Shown here one piece after another: positions 16,312-24,029 of a stretch of 33,945 bases of DNA. How positions within the stretch are numbered: the stretch's first letter is position 1; every line of letters begins with the position of its first letter. The position numbers and the translations under genes are program-made. Under the pieces are notes generated by a model, which worked only from the letters and a program-made list of their open reading frames with translations, was not told the origin of the DNA and searched no databases. The DNA comes from Candidatus Zhuqueibacterota bacterium (lineage in GTDB: Bacteria; Zhuqueibacterota; Zhuqueibacteria; Zhuqueibacterales; Geothermadaptataceae), in NCBI GenBank assembly GCA_030950365.1, contig JAUZRQ010000023.1, positions 67,235 to 101,179 on the forward strand, written 5' to 3'.

Positions 16312-16328
16312 ATGAAATTTTGGAAGGG
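16291..16328 (-). terminator. Rho-independent terminator of the FkbM gene
   Basis: Minus strand: CCC (16326-16328), TTCCAAA (16319-16325), a six-base loop, TTTGGAA (16306-16312), a short bulge, GGGG, then seven T (16297-16291). The 7-bp perfect stem is extended by the CCC/GGG pairs. It isolates the FkbM gene from yebC. Confidence 0.75.
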
Positions 16329-16421
16329 AAATTTATGCAACTCTAATGAAATAATAAAATTGCGAAGGGTTTATACTAAATCTATTAGAAACCTACGGCA
16401 AGAAAATCGTGGGGCAAAATT

Positions 16422-17135
16422 CTACGACCGTTTTTTACCTCGAAAGAATGGAGCTGTGATATTCCGTTTTACCTGTTTACGGAGCCTCCTCAGGGCAATG
16501 GCCCTGTTTTGCAAAAACAGCCGCATTTTATCCAATATGTTCAAATCGATGATGGAATTTTTAATAAAAATCGTATCAGAATTCGTTTTGTACCATACGC
16601 TATAATTATTTTCGCGCATCCATTTCTGAATCGATGGCAGGAATGGATTGACATAAAGGCCGCCATGGGTCTCAATGGAAATAACCTTGGGACGGCTAAT
16701 CATATGCTTTAATACGAACCATTCCGCTCCCTCGATATCTACGCTCAGTATGTCGATGTCTCCGGTATCGATCTCATCAAAAGTAATCGCAGGCACCTCG
16801 ATGTACTCTACGTCCTCCATACTTACGCCGTCATTAATCACGGCTGGCACATTTTGTAAGTCAGAAACAAAGCTCGACGATCCTTTCCTAACGAATTTGA
16901 TGGTTGTTTTCTTATCATAAATTGCTACATTATAAATTCTTACATTAGAATATGTTGCAAATTCATGTTTCAGCAGTTTAGCGATATCCGGGTCTGCTTC
17001 AACTAACGTTGTTTGAATACCATGCAAAATAAATTCATAAACATTGGACGTCTGTGGATGATAAACACCAATTTCCGTAACATGCTTTGCAACAATGGAT
17101 CGATTGACCAGTTTATGATAAAATGAACTTGCCAT
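16422..17135 (-). CDS. FkbM family SAM-dependent methyltransferase
   Basis: A 237-residue protein of the FkbM methyltransferase family (PF05050), which O-methylates sugars or other natural products. SAM-binding motifs are EIGVYHPQTSN (motif I position, variant of the usual VGAN), TLVEADPD, and ILSVDIEGAEWFVLKHM, the last being the family hallmark. The ending is basic (RLRKQVKRN). The gene is strongly AT-rich compared with its neighbours and has its own promoter and terminator. No sugar-biosynthesis gene is adjacent. It was probably acquired horizontally; the substrate is unknown. Confidence 0.85.
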   Translation of the reverse strand: MASSFYHKLVNRSIVAKHVTEIGVYHPQTSNVYEFILHGIQTTLVEADPDIAKLLKHEFATYSNVRIYNVAIYDKKTTIKFVRKGSSSFVSDLQNVPAVINDGVSMEDVEYIEVPAITFDEIDTGDIDILSVDIEGAEWFVLKHMISRPKVISIETHGGLYVNPFLPSIQKWMRENNYSVWYKTNSDTIFIKNSIIDLNILDKMRLFLQNRAIALRRLRKQVKRNITAPFFRGKKRS

Positions 17136-17169
17136 ATTCCAAAACCTTAAACCTAATCCTCAAAAAAGA

Positions 17170-17198
17170 ATTGTAAACTTATTAATCGGCATAAACAA
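17170..17198 (-). promoter_or_regulatory. Promoter of the FkbM methyltransferase gene
   Basis: On the minus strand TTGTTT (17193-17198), exactly 17 bases, then TACAAT (17170-17175), about 35 bases upstream of the ATG. Confidence 0.6.
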
Positions 17199-17428
17199 TA
17201 AATATTGCTTGTGGCTTCTCAATTCAAATTTCAACGTGTTGTTTGGGGAAACATAATTCCTCCATAGCGTAAAAGGGTTTTAGTCTATTCATAGCTATTT
17301 TAAAAGGCATGCCCATAAAAGACAAAACAAGACTCTACTCTTGAATTGGTCAGCAACACAAAATGCGGCGGGAATTTTATAGTATAGTCCCCATCTTCGT
17401 TCATGGATTCGATATCAGCCCCTAATAA

Positions 17429-17929
17429 TCATTGTTTCTGTTCCGGTGGATTAATTTTCGTCCGCACAATCCACGCGGCCGAATAACCACGCCGGATGAC
17501 TTTCTCCAGAAATTGCTCGGCCTCATAGCGCGTGCGAAAATCGCCGACGCGCAGCTTGTAATAGGGATTGTCGTAAATCAAATACACTTCGGCGTCCAGG
17601 TCCAAAATGGCCTCTTTCTGAACTTTGCGGGCTTCTTCGGCATCCTCGGTTTGTAGAATTTGTACGCGGTAACCCAATAGCTGCTGTTCGGTGGTATCGG
17701 CCTGTTCCGTGCGTCGCGTTTGCGACAGCAATGGCGAGCTGGCCTTCTGGCTCTTCGGCTTGATCGGATACTCAGGATCGTTCAGAGTGGCGGGATCAAA
17801 CGATTCATCCAGGTGCTCCATACCGCCGACGCGGCTCTCAGTCGCTGGCGCCTCGCCTTTGTCGCTGCGACTCCCGGCACAGCCAGCAAGCAATGCCATT
17901 CCCAAAAGCCAAACCAGTTTCGTGCGCAT
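17429..17929 (-). CDS. SPOR-domain lipoprotein
   Basis: A 166-residue predicted lipoprotein. The signal peptide ends in a lipobox (LLAGC, Cys 16), so it should be lipid-anchored in the envelope. A low-complexity linker follows (about 17-85), and then a SPOR domain (about 86-158: YRVQILQTEDAEEARKVQ ... YYKLRVGDFRTRYEAEQFLE). SPOR domains bind denuded peptidoglycan glycans at division sites. The role is therefore probably in septal cell-wall remodelling, as for RlpA or DamX; the exact orthologue is not clear. The ATG follows AGGA. It has a candidate promoter at 17981-18009 and is divergent from the PHP gene. Confidence 0.85.
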   Translation of the reverse strand: MRTKLVWLLGMALLAGCAGSRSDKGEAPATESRVGGMEHLDESFDPATLNDPEYPIKPKSQKASSPLLSQTRRTEQADTTEQQLLGYRVQILQTEDAEEARKVQKEAILDLDAEVYLIYDNPYYKLRVGDFRTRYEAEQFLEKVIRRGYSAAWIVRTKINPPEQKQ

Positions 17930-17980
17930 GATGGTTCCTGTGTTTGGTGACTTGGACTTCCCTGTTTTCTAATAAATTCC

Positions 17981-18009
17981 AATTTAGCATGATTCCGGGC
18001 GCAGCGCAA
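17981..18009 (-). promoter_or_regulatory. Candidate promoter of the SPOR lipoprotein gene
   Basis: On the minus strand TTGCGC (18004-18009), 17 bases, then TAAATT (17981-17986), about 50 bases before the ATG. Confidence 0.4.
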
Positions 18010-18115
18010 GCATTTCAGAGGATTTTTTTTGGCAAATTGCGATATTTTTTGTTTATTCGTTCTGATCTTTGAGGAACCGGTTTTTCATCCTTTTGCGTGA
18101 GCGAAAGCATCTCCA

Positions 18116-18142
18116 TTGCCGGGATCGCTTTCCACGTATAAT
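18116..18142 (+). promoter_or_regulatory. Candidate promoter of the PHP gene
   Basis: A perfect TATAAT -10 box at 18137-18142. The best -35 is TTGCCG at 18116-18121, with a short 15-base spacer. About 90 bp upstream of the PHP ATG. Confidence 0.45.
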
Positions 18143-18229
18143 ACGAGGTCAGTGGATTCTGGCCCGGATAAAACCGTCTCGCGATCATGGATGCTTTTCT
18201 GAATCAGGTCAGACCATAGGAATTCCTTT

Positions 18230-19864
18230 ATGATGCTTGTTGCCAACGATTCCGTGTCCCTTTTCGCGATAGCTGTGATTTTTTGGGCTTATGCCGAAAT
18301 TCACTACCGCTTCCGGTTCGTCCCCAGCCGCTATTATCTGCCCCTGCCGGAGGTCGTTGCCGATGTGCCGTGGCGCATCGAGCCGGGACAGGCTGTGCCG
18401 GTGCTGCTGCTCATCAAAGATGCGCACCGGTTTCCCATTCACCTGCAGCGGGTGGATGTGCATCTCCGCGGTGGCGCAGGGCCGGAACGGCATGAAACAT
18501 TCGCATTCAACCAGGCCATTGAAACGCATTGGTGGCATCGCGTGTTGTGGCTGCGCCGCCACGCCGATGATGCGGGATTGCGTGAGATCACGGTGCACAT
18601 CCATCTGCGCCGCGGCCAGACCGATTACCATTTCATCAATGACAACTACCGCATTTTGCCGCCTCGCCCGTTCGAGGTGTATTTTGCCACTGAGCCGCTG
18701 CCGCGCCTGCCCGATTTTTACACCGGTGATTTGCACACACATTCCAGCTATACCGAAGATCAAGTGGAGTTTGGCGCGCCGCCACGAGCCATGGTGCCAC
18801 TGGCACGGGCCGCCGGCTTCCACTTTTTCGCCATCACTGATCATTCCTATGATCTGGACGACGAGCCGGCCAACTACCTTAAAAACGATCCTGACTTGCG
18901 TAAGTGGCGGGCGTTTCAAACTGAAGTGGCCGGACTCAATGAGGCATCCTCGTTCGTGGTGTTAGCCGGCGAAGAGGTTTCCTGCGGCAACGTCCGCCAG
19001 CGCAATGTGCATTTTCTGGTGCTGAATCATCGCCGGTTCGTGCCGGGGGCGGGAGATAGCGCCGAAAAGTGGCTACGCACCACACCGGACCTCTCCATTG
19101 AACAAATCCTGCAACGCACCGAGCCGCAGGCTTTGTATTTTGCCGCCCATCCCGGGGCGGTGCCGCCGCTGCTGGAAAAACGCTTACTGGGTCGCGGCGT
19201 GTGGGAGCCGGCTGATGTGCAGCATGCTGGCCTGCACGGCCTGCAAATCTGGAACGGTGATCCGCAAGATTTCGAGCGCGCCGAACGGTTGTGGATCGAG
19301 AGCTTGCTGCGCGGCCAGCGACTGCGCGTCATTGCCGGCAGCGATGCCCACGGCAATTTCGGCTGCTATCGGCAAATTCAAATGCCCCACCTGAAGATGC
19401 GGCAGGAATCGCGGTTTCATGTGTTCGGCGCGCACCGGACGCTGGTCTGGCTACCGCACGGTCTCTCCAGGGAATCACTGCTGCGGGCCCTGGCAGTCGG
19501 CCAGGCGAGCCTGTCGGAAGGGCCGGTATGTGCGCTGTTTGCGCATGCGCCGGGCACGGCAGGCGTGGCCATGGGCGGTGAGCTGGCCACAGACCGCGGC
19601 TATTTGCAAGTCACCGCGGTAAGCTCGGAGGAATTCGGTGGACTGGCGCGGGTGCGGGTGTTCCGCGGCCGTATCGGTAACGAGCGCGAGGAGGTGTTTC
19701 TGGATGTTGGACTGCAGGGGGAATCGGCTTATGACCTGATGGTACCCATTGAAACGCGGCAGGCGGTGTACTACCGCGCCGAGGTGATCAGCCGGTTCAG
19801 CGATGGCCGCCGCTTGCGCGGTCTGAGCAACCCCATCTGGCACCGGCCACGGGGATCATCATGA
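18230..19864 (+). CDS. PHP-domain metal-dependent phosphoesterase-like protein
   Basis: A 544-residue protein with a PHP (polymerase and histidinol phosphatase) domain. Metal ligands are visible in GDLHTHSSYTED (D167, H169, H171), FFAITDHSYDLDD (D204, H205), a later glutamate (LAGEEVSCG), YFAAHPGA, and GSDAHGNFG near residue 385. About 160 residues precede the PHP domain and look like a beta-rich, possibly immunoglobulin-like, domain. About 100 residues follow it, also beta-rich. No signal peptide is evident. Related large PHP/DUF3604-type proteins have no settled substrate. It faces the TPR gene convergently across a repeat-filled gap. Confidence 0.8.
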   Translation: MMLVANDSVSLFAIAVIFWAYAEIHYRFRFVPSRYYLPLPEVVADVPWRIEPGQAVPVLLLIKDAHRFPIHLQRVDVHLRGGAGPERHETFAFNQAIETHWWHRVLWLRRHADDAGLREITVHIHLRRGQTDYHFINDNYRILPPRPFEVYFATEPLPRLPDFYTGDLHTHSSYTEDQVEFGAPPRAMVPLARAAGFHFFAITDHSYDLDDEPANYLKNDPDLRKWRAFQTEVAGLNEASSFVVLAGEEVSCGNVRQRNVHFLVLNHRRFVPGAGDSAEKWLRTTPDLSIEQILQRTEPQALYFAAHPGAVPPLLEKRLLGRGVWEPADVQHAGLHGLQIWNGDPQDFERAERLWIESLLRGQRLRVIAGSDAHGNFGCYRQIQMPHLKMRQESRFHVFGAHRTLVWLPHGLSRESLLRALAVGQASLSEGPVCALFAHAPGTAGVAMGGELATDRGYLQVTAVSSEEFGGLARVRVFRGRIGNEREEVFLDVGLQGESAYDLMVPIETRQAVYYRAEVISRFSDGRRLRGLSNPIWHRPRGSS

Positions 19865-20002
19865 GTTTTTTACCACTACCGGGCATGAAAAAAAACCGCC
19901 TCTCGTGTGGGCGCAAGGTATCTGCAAATGTCCCCGATAAATGTATCAAAAGCGAACCCGGATTATGCAAAGCCTTCGCTCGAATAATAAATAACGGGCT
20001 AT

Positions 20003-20036
20003 AAATCCGCGAAAATCCGTGCTAATCCACGGCTCA
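20003..20036. repeat. ATCYGTGG-family repeat
   Basis: Three units, AAATCCGCG, AAAATCCGTG and CTAATCCACGG, at about 10-11 base periodicity. Confidence 0.6.
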
Positions 20037-20194
20037 ATTTTCCACGAATCGTTTCAATTCGGCCATCGCGAACGGCCTCTAACCGGTAAACGAAGAATGT
20101 TTTATCGGATAGACGCGGCTCCTGCCCGCTTTGATTTTGGCATTTCCGATTTCATCACGAAATGCAAACAAAAGTTCCAAAATCAGGATTATTC

Positions 20195-20227
20195 TCTCTG
20201 TGATCATCAGTAAAATTTGTGGTTCGG
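20195..20227. repeat. ATCYGTGG-family repeat (diverged)
   Basis: TCTGTGATCATCAGT followed by AAAATTTGTGGTT; aligns with the copy at 20446. Confidence 0.55.
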
Positions 20228-20267
20228 ATGCCGCATACCAACGCCATCACCTCCCCTGCCCCGATCC

Positions 20268-20288
20268 AACACCGTTTCCAACGGTGTT
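20268..20288. repeat. ACACCGT palindrome
   Basis: AACACCGTT-TCC-AACGGTGTT, a perfect 9-bp stem with a 3-base loop. A second member lies at 26517-26537. Confidence 0.65.
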
Positions 20289-20316
20289 TATTGCGACATC
20301 AAAACGAGTGAAGGTA

Positions 20317-20335
20317 GCCCGCGTCCCTTGCGGGC
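20317..20335. repeat. GCCCGC palindrome
   Basis: GCCCGC-GTCCCTT-GCGGGC, a 6-bp stem and 7-base loop. It resembles the GCGCCCC element at 26062 in position inside a repeat cluster, but the sequence differs. Confidence 0.45.
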
Positions 20336-20395
20336 GCACACTGTTTGCACCGTGAAGTGACCAACAACACAATACCTTCTCGGTTATAGGCGGTA

Positions 20396-20420
20396 ACCAC
20401 GAAGGGAGCGAAGAAAAGCA
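20396..20420. repeat. ACCACGAAG repeat
   Basis: ACCACGAAG-GGAGCGAAG-AAAAGCA. Aligns almost base for base with 26571-26597 (ACCACGAAA-CGCACGAAG-AAAAAGCC). Confidence 0.6.
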
Positions 20421-20445
20421 ATTAAAATCAAAAATCGTAAACAAT

Positions 20446-20478
20446 CCATCTGTGAAAATCAGTGAAATCTGTGGTTCA
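20446..20478. repeat. ATCYGTGG-family repeat (three units)
   Basis: CATCTGTGAAA, ATCAGTGAA and ATCTGTGGTTC in tandem with 10-11 base spacing. Very similar to 26621-26654. Confidence 0.7.
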
Positions 20479-20590
20479 TATCCCACTTACAAACGGCAGC
20501 CAGGCAAACAAAAATGCCCCTGGTCCAATACTTGGTCAATATTTGACTTAACTACGAAGAATGCGAATAACAGGATGGCAAGCGACTTCA

Positions 20591-20634
20591 ATAAAAGCAA
20601 AACACTCTGGCAGGGCCCGGAGCCCTGCCAGAGT
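20591..20634 (-). terminator. GGCAGGG palindrome acting as terminator of the TPR gene
   Basis: A perfect 13-bp stem (20604-20616 with 20622-20634) with a 5-base loop, ten bases after the TPR stop codon. On the minus strand it is followed by GTTTTGCTTTT, giving a Rho-independent terminator. The stem sequence belongs to a dispersed family (also near 26454 and 26698). Confidence 0.65.
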
Positions 20635-20643
20635 CGCCATTCG

Positions 20644-21618
20644 TTACGCACGTTCGAGCAATGATAAATAATGTTTCACCTTTTTGAGAATGGGCGCTTT
20701 TTTGAACAGCATCGCCAGCAGCGACAGCTCCGTTCGCGCCTGTTCTTTGTGACCGGTCTTCATCATCGCCACACCCGCCATGAGCTGCGCATCCGCCAGT
20801 TTGTTCGCCTTCGGATACACATTCACCTTTTCAAATTCCACGATCGCCTGATAATAATTGCCCATGGCATAATAGCATTCGCCGATCCAGTACTGGCAGT
20901 TATCGGCCAGATTGCCGGCATCGCCGCGCACGAGGAGCCGGCGGAATTTGCGGATGGCCTGCTGATAGCGCCGCGCATAGTAATAATCCAGCGCATCGCG
21001 GTAGAGCATATCGAACGTAATCGGTTCCGGCTCCGTAACAAACCGGTCCACCGGCTCTACCCCCGATTCCAAGCGATCCACCGGGACGGATTCCGTGGCC
21101 ACCCCATCGCGCTGCGGCACGGTCGGTGACGGAACCACCGTCGGCGGCGCGGCATCCGTGCTCACCGGCATGTTCACGATGTCGGACGTTTTGCTGGCCT
21201 GCGGTTCTTCTTCGGCCGATTCCAGTTGCGCCAGCAACGACTCGATGCGCTGTTCATCGCCGGCTTCGGCTGACTCGGACGTCGGCGTGTCCTGCATTTC
21301 CAAAGACACAATTTCCCGCAACCGGTTGATGGAATCCAGCGGAAACACTTCGTTGTCGGTATCCTGCACCGGATTGGGGCTATCGGCGCTTTGCAATTGG
21401 CTTAGCAATTCGGCTACCGAGGCGTCATCCCCATTGTCGCTATCGTCGATCGGCTCGATCCATTCGGAGCTGGAATCCGCGCTTTCCATGCCAAAAGGAA
21501 TAAAATCGTCTTCGGAGCTGACGCGTTGCATTTGAATACCACAGCGGGAAAAGAAGACCAGGCTGATGAGGATGAGACTGAACAAAGACCCCCCGACGAG
21601 TTTTTGCATCCGGGTCAT
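20644..21618 (-). CDS. TPR-repeat envelope protein, CpoB/YbgF-like
   Basis: A 324-residue protein. An N-terminal hydrophobic segment (about 8-25) precedes Cys 26; the context VFFSRCG is a poor lipobox, so a membrane anchor or a non-canonical lipoprotein are both possible. Residues 35-205 are acidic and low in complexity (Asp/Glu/Ser/Pro). The C-terminal 120 residues hold TPR-like units: FDMLYRDALDYYYARRYQQA, YWIGECYYAMGNYYQAIVEF, and AQLMAGVAMMKTGHKEQA. This is the pattern of CpoB/YbgF-type proteins that work with Tol-Pal or peptidoglycan synthases. No tol or pal gene is nearby, so that assignment is inference. The ATG has GGGAG upstream. Confidence 0.7.
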   Translation of the reverse strand: MTRMQKLVGGSLFSLILISLVFFSRCGIQMQRVSSEDDFIPFGMESADSSSEWIEPIDDSDNGDDASVAELLSQLQSADSPNPVQDTDNEVFPLDSINRLREIVSLEMQDTPTSESAEAGDEQRIESLLAQLESAEEEPQASKTSDIVNMPVSTDAAPPTVVPSPTVPQRDGVATESVPVDRLESGVEPVDRFVTEPEPITFDMLYRDALDYYYARRYQQAIRKFRRLLVRGDAGNLADNCQYWIGECYYAMGNYYQAIVEFEKVNVYPKANKLADAQLMAGVAMMKTGHKEQARTELSLLAMLFKKAPILKKVKHYLSLLERA

Positions 21619-21680
21619 GGCTGCACTCCCTTGCGTTGTTGGTCCAATGATGTTTGCGTGCGTAACCCTGGAAAACTCGG

Positions 21681-21700
21681 TTTTTTACAAAACCGTTTCA
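21681..21700 (-). other. Hairpin at the start of the TPR-gene leader
   Basis: On the minus strand CGGTTTT and AAAACCG form a 7-bp stem a few bases after the predicted transcription start. It may stabilise the 5' end of the mRNA; no ligand or regulator is suggested. Confidence 0.4.
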
Positions 21701-21701
21701 A

Positions 21702-21730
21702 AGTATAGCGAAAGCCGGGGTCAACGGCAA
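21702..21730 (-). promoter_or_regulatory. Promoter of the TPR gene
   Basis: On the minus strand TTGCCG (21725-21730), exactly 17 bases, then TATACT (21702-21707). It suggests that the TPR gene is transcribed apart from the SDR gene 186 bp upstream. Confidence 0.6.
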
Positions 21731-21804
21731 ATTAAAATTTTGTAGCATTTCTTGACAGGCTCAACAAAAGCGGCAAGGCGGTCTCCCCTGTTCCGTCTCT
21801 GGCC

Positions 21805-22620
21805 TCACGATTTCTCCACGGTGAGGGTGTCGCGCTTCACTTCATACCAGCTACGGGAATGTTTCACCATGCGCAGCAGCCGGCGCGCCAGTCCGGGCAT
21901 CACCGCCGGAAACATGCCCACGCTCAGCCGCATGGCGCGCGGCACAAACACCTCCCCCCGGTTCTGCTCGATGGCCCGCCGCACGGCGCGCGCCACATCT
22001 TCCGGCTGCACCAGCGGCGTCAGAAACGTACGTTTGATGTCCTCCACCATTCGGGTTTGCACAAAGCTGGGGCACACCCAGCTCACTCCGATGCCGTGCT
22101 CGCTCAATTCTTCGCGCAGGGCGCTACTGAAGCCGACAATTCCGTGCTTGGCCGCGGCATAAACGGCCAGACCCTCGGGTGCAAATTTGCCGGCCAGACT
22201 GGCCAGATTCACAATATGCGCCTGCTTCCGCTTCCGCAAATAATCCAGGCTGTAGCGCGTCAGTAAAATGGCGGCCAGCAGGTTGATTTCGATCAGTTTA
22301 TGGATGCTCCATGGATCGTGCTCGGCAAATGGGCCGGTGAGAATCACGCCGGCGTTGTTCACCAACACGTCAAATCCGCCATGCAGCATGAACAGCTCAT
22401 CGATGAATCGGCGCATGGCTTCAATGTCCGCCACGTCGCCCTCAAACGCTTTGATGTGTCCGCCGACCTCCTCCACGCTGGCCATGGTTGACTCGAGATC
22501 CTCCAGATGCAAATCCAGCGCGAAAATGTGAGCGCCGGCGCGCGCCAGTTCCACGGCCATGGCCTGCCCAATCCCCCGCGCCGCCCCCGTGATCAGGACT
22601 GTTTTACCCTTTAAATTCAT
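21805..22620 (-). CDS. Short-chain dehydrogenase/reductase (classical SDR)
   Basis: A 271-residue NAD(P)-dependent oxidoreductase of the SDR superfamily. The cofactor loop is TGAARGIGQA (about 11-20), NNAG is in DVLVNNAGVILTGPF, the catalytic Ser is in VNLASLAGK, and the YxxxK pair is YAAAKHG. The ALDLHLEDLE segment, with an acidic residue after beta-2, hints at NAD rather than NADP. Its start overlaps the end of the EVE gene by 17 bases, so translation is probably coupled. The substrate is unknown. Confidence 0.88.
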   Translation of the reverse strand: MNLKGKTVLITGAARGIGQAMAVELARAGAHIFALDLHLEDLESTMASVEEVGGHIKAFEGDVADIEAMRRFIDELFMLHGGFDVLVNNAGVILTGPFAEHDPWSIHKLIEINLLAAILLTRYSLDYLRKRKQAHIVNLASLAGKFAPEGLAVYAAAKHGIVGFSSALREELSEHGIGVSWVCPSFVQTRMVEDIKRTFLTPLVQPEDVARAVRRAIEQNRGEVFVPRAMRLSVGMFPAVMPGLARRLLRMVKHSRSWYEVKRDTLTVEKS

Positions 22621-23089
22621 CGGGATTCATACCTCGCAAGGCTAAAATGATCTTCCATTCGTTTTCGGTCACCGGCTGAATCGACAGCCGCATACCGCGC
22701 TTGAGCAGCAGCATGGTTTCCAGCCCCGGGGTGCTGCGCAGCTCGTCCAGGGTGATCGGCGGTTCGAAATCGCGCTCATAGCGGATGTCCACCATCACCC
22801 AGCGGGGATTGTCCGGCGATGCCTTCGGATCAAAGTACGGACTCTCCGGATCCCAGGCGGTGTGATCGGGGTAGGCCTCTCGCACCACCCGTGCGATGCC
22901 CATGATCGACTGCGGCTTGACCACGCTGTGGTAAAACAGCACCCGGTCGCCGATTTTGATCTCGTCGCGCATGAAATTGCGCGCCTGATAGTTCCGCACC
23001 CCGTCCCAGCAGGCCGTCTTATCGGGCTCGGACTTGAGATCGTCCCAGGAATACGTGTTCGGTTCGGTTTTGAATAGCCAGTAGCGCAT
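22604..23089 (-). CDS. EVE-domain protein
   Basis: A 161-residue single-domain EVE protein (PF01878, PUA-like fold, related to human THYN1). EVE domains bind modified bases in DNA or RNA, and some are fused to restriction enzymes. Visible motifs are MRYWLFKTEPNTYSWDDL, WDGVRNYQARNFMRD, IGDRVLFYHS, and GIARVVREAYPD. It is complete and stands alone, as in most Gram-negative bacteria, so a link to a restriction system is not indicated here. The ATG follows AAAGGAG. The 3' end overlaps the next SDR gene. Confidence 0.92.
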   Translation of the reverse strand: MRYWLFKTEPNTYSWDDLKSEPDKTACWDGVRNYQARNFMRDEIKIGDRVLFYHSVVKPQSIMGIARVVREAYPDHTAWDPESPYFDPKASPDNPRWVMVDIRYERDFEPPITLDELRSTPGLETMLLLKRGMRLSIQPVTENEWKIILALRGMNPDEFKG

Positions 23090-23120
23090 ATGGACTCCTT
23101 TGGGTTCGACTTAAGCACCG

Positions 23121-23137
23121 GGCACCTTCGAGGTGCC
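23121..23137. repeat. GGCACCT palindrome
   Basis: GGCACCT-TCG-AGGTGCC, a perfect 7-bp stem with flanking GCACC and TTGTGTTTTT, which gives it a weak terminator look on the plus strand. A degenerate relative lies at 30790-30825. Confidence 0.55.
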
Positions 23138-23160
23138 TTGTGTTTTTCGCATAATTCGAC

Positions 23161-23189
23161 CTCCTTCCCAAGTTTAACTTGAGAAGGAG
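23161..23189. repeat. CTCCTTCCC palindrome
   Basis: CTCCTTC...GAAGGAG with an inner AAGTT-T-AACTT, forming a nearly continuous 14-bp hairpin. The same design, degenerate, is at 33660-33690. It lies between the second SDR gene and the EVE gene. Confidence 0.55.
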
Positions 23190-23215
23190 AGATAAGGAGA
23201 TAAAATGGCCGTCCT

Positions 23216-24025
23216 TTATTGATCTTTTTTCTTCTTCCCAGCGCCACGCAACGCCAGTCGTCCCATTTTTCGCATCACTGGCACATAAATCCAGGCAGGC
23301 ACGGCGTGCACCAGCCGGTACAGGAGCATCATTTGCCAGGGATAGGTGTACACATGCTTCTTCTTCGCCACCGCGCGGATCATCTTCTGCGCGGCTTCCG
23401 GCGGCTGCAAAAGCCAGAACCGGTTGGGATTGCCTGCATTGATGGGCGTATCCACATAACCTGGATGAATGGTGGTGAATTGAATAGACGGCAGCTCCAC
23501 CGCCATGCTCTCCATAAAATACGCCAGCCCGATTTTGGTCACGCTGTAGATGCCATGCAACGGCAATCCACGCATGGACGCCGCCGAGCAAATACCCACC
23601 ACCGTGCCCGAGCGCTGCGGCACCATGACATCCAGCGCCGCCTTAATGGTATAAATCGCCCCCTTCAAATTGGTGTCGAGCATGGCTTCGATTTCATCCC
23701 ACTCCCAGTGCCGCATGGACGATTCGTAGCCCACGCCACTGTTGGCCCAGACTACGTCCAGGCCACTGGCCTCCGCGGCAAAATCCTGCACCGCCCGAAT
23801 CACCGCCTCCCGCTGCCGCACGTCGCAAGCACGAATCCAGAACCGGCTGCCGGTGTCGCGCAAAGTTTCGGCCAGTTCTTGCAGTTTTTGCTCCCGCCGG
23901 CTCATCAGCCCCAGATGCACGCCAAACGGCGCCAGCGCTTCAGCCAGAGCCCAGCCCAGTCCCGACGATGCGCCGGTAATCAGAATGCGTTTTCCCTGCC
24001 AGTATTTCCTCAGCATGTTTTCCAT
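23216..24025 (-). CDS. Short-chain dehydrogenase/reductase, membrane-associated type
   Basis: A 269-residue SDR. The cofactor loop is TGASSGLGWA; ANSGVG replaces the usual NNAG; the catalytic Ser lies in GICSAASMRG and YxxxK is YSVTKIG. An Arg in the LMSRREQK segment after beta-2 suggests NADP preference. The C-terminus is hydrophobic and basic (LLYRLVHAVPAWIYVPVMRK), as in SDRs that act on lipid-like substrates near the membrane. The ATG follows GAGGTGA, four bases after the CocE-type hydrolase stop, so the two genes form a transcription unit. Confidence 0.88.
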   Translation of the reverse strand: MENMLRKYWQGKRILITGASSGLGWALAEALAPFGVHLGLMSRREQKLQELAETLRDTGSRFWIRACDVRQREAVIRAVQDFAAEASGLDVVWANSGVGYESSMRHWEWDEIEAMLDTNLKGAIYTIKAALDVMVPQRSGTVVGICSAASMRGLPLHGIYSVTKIGLAYFMESMAVELPSIQFTTIHPGYVDTPINAGNPNRFWLLQPPEAAQKMIRAVAKKKHVYTYPWQMMLLYRLVHAVPAWIYVPVMRKMGRLALRGAGKKKKDQ

Positions 24026-24029
24026 TCAT

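Larger units (their letters stand above)
17930..18229. other. Divergent intergenic region with promoters both ways
   Basis: 300 bp between the SPOR lipoprotein (minus) and the PHP gene (plus). It holds a candidate promoter for each. No further gene was found, and no known repeat family was recognised. Confidence 0.6.
19865..20643. other. Gene-free repeat cluster A
   Basis: 779 bp between the convergent PHP (plus) and TPR (minus) genes. No plausible gene. It contains three ATCYGTGG-family repeats (20003, 20195, 20446), an ACACCGT palindrome (20268), a GCCCGC palindrome (20317), an ACCACGAAG repeat (20396) with a degenerate copy near 20550, and a GGCAGGG palindrome (20604). Confidence 0.7.

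Noticed and set aside
18209-18919. Minus-strand open frame inside the PHP gene
   Set aside because: Antisense shadow; the plus strand has all PHP metal-binding motifs and a promoter.
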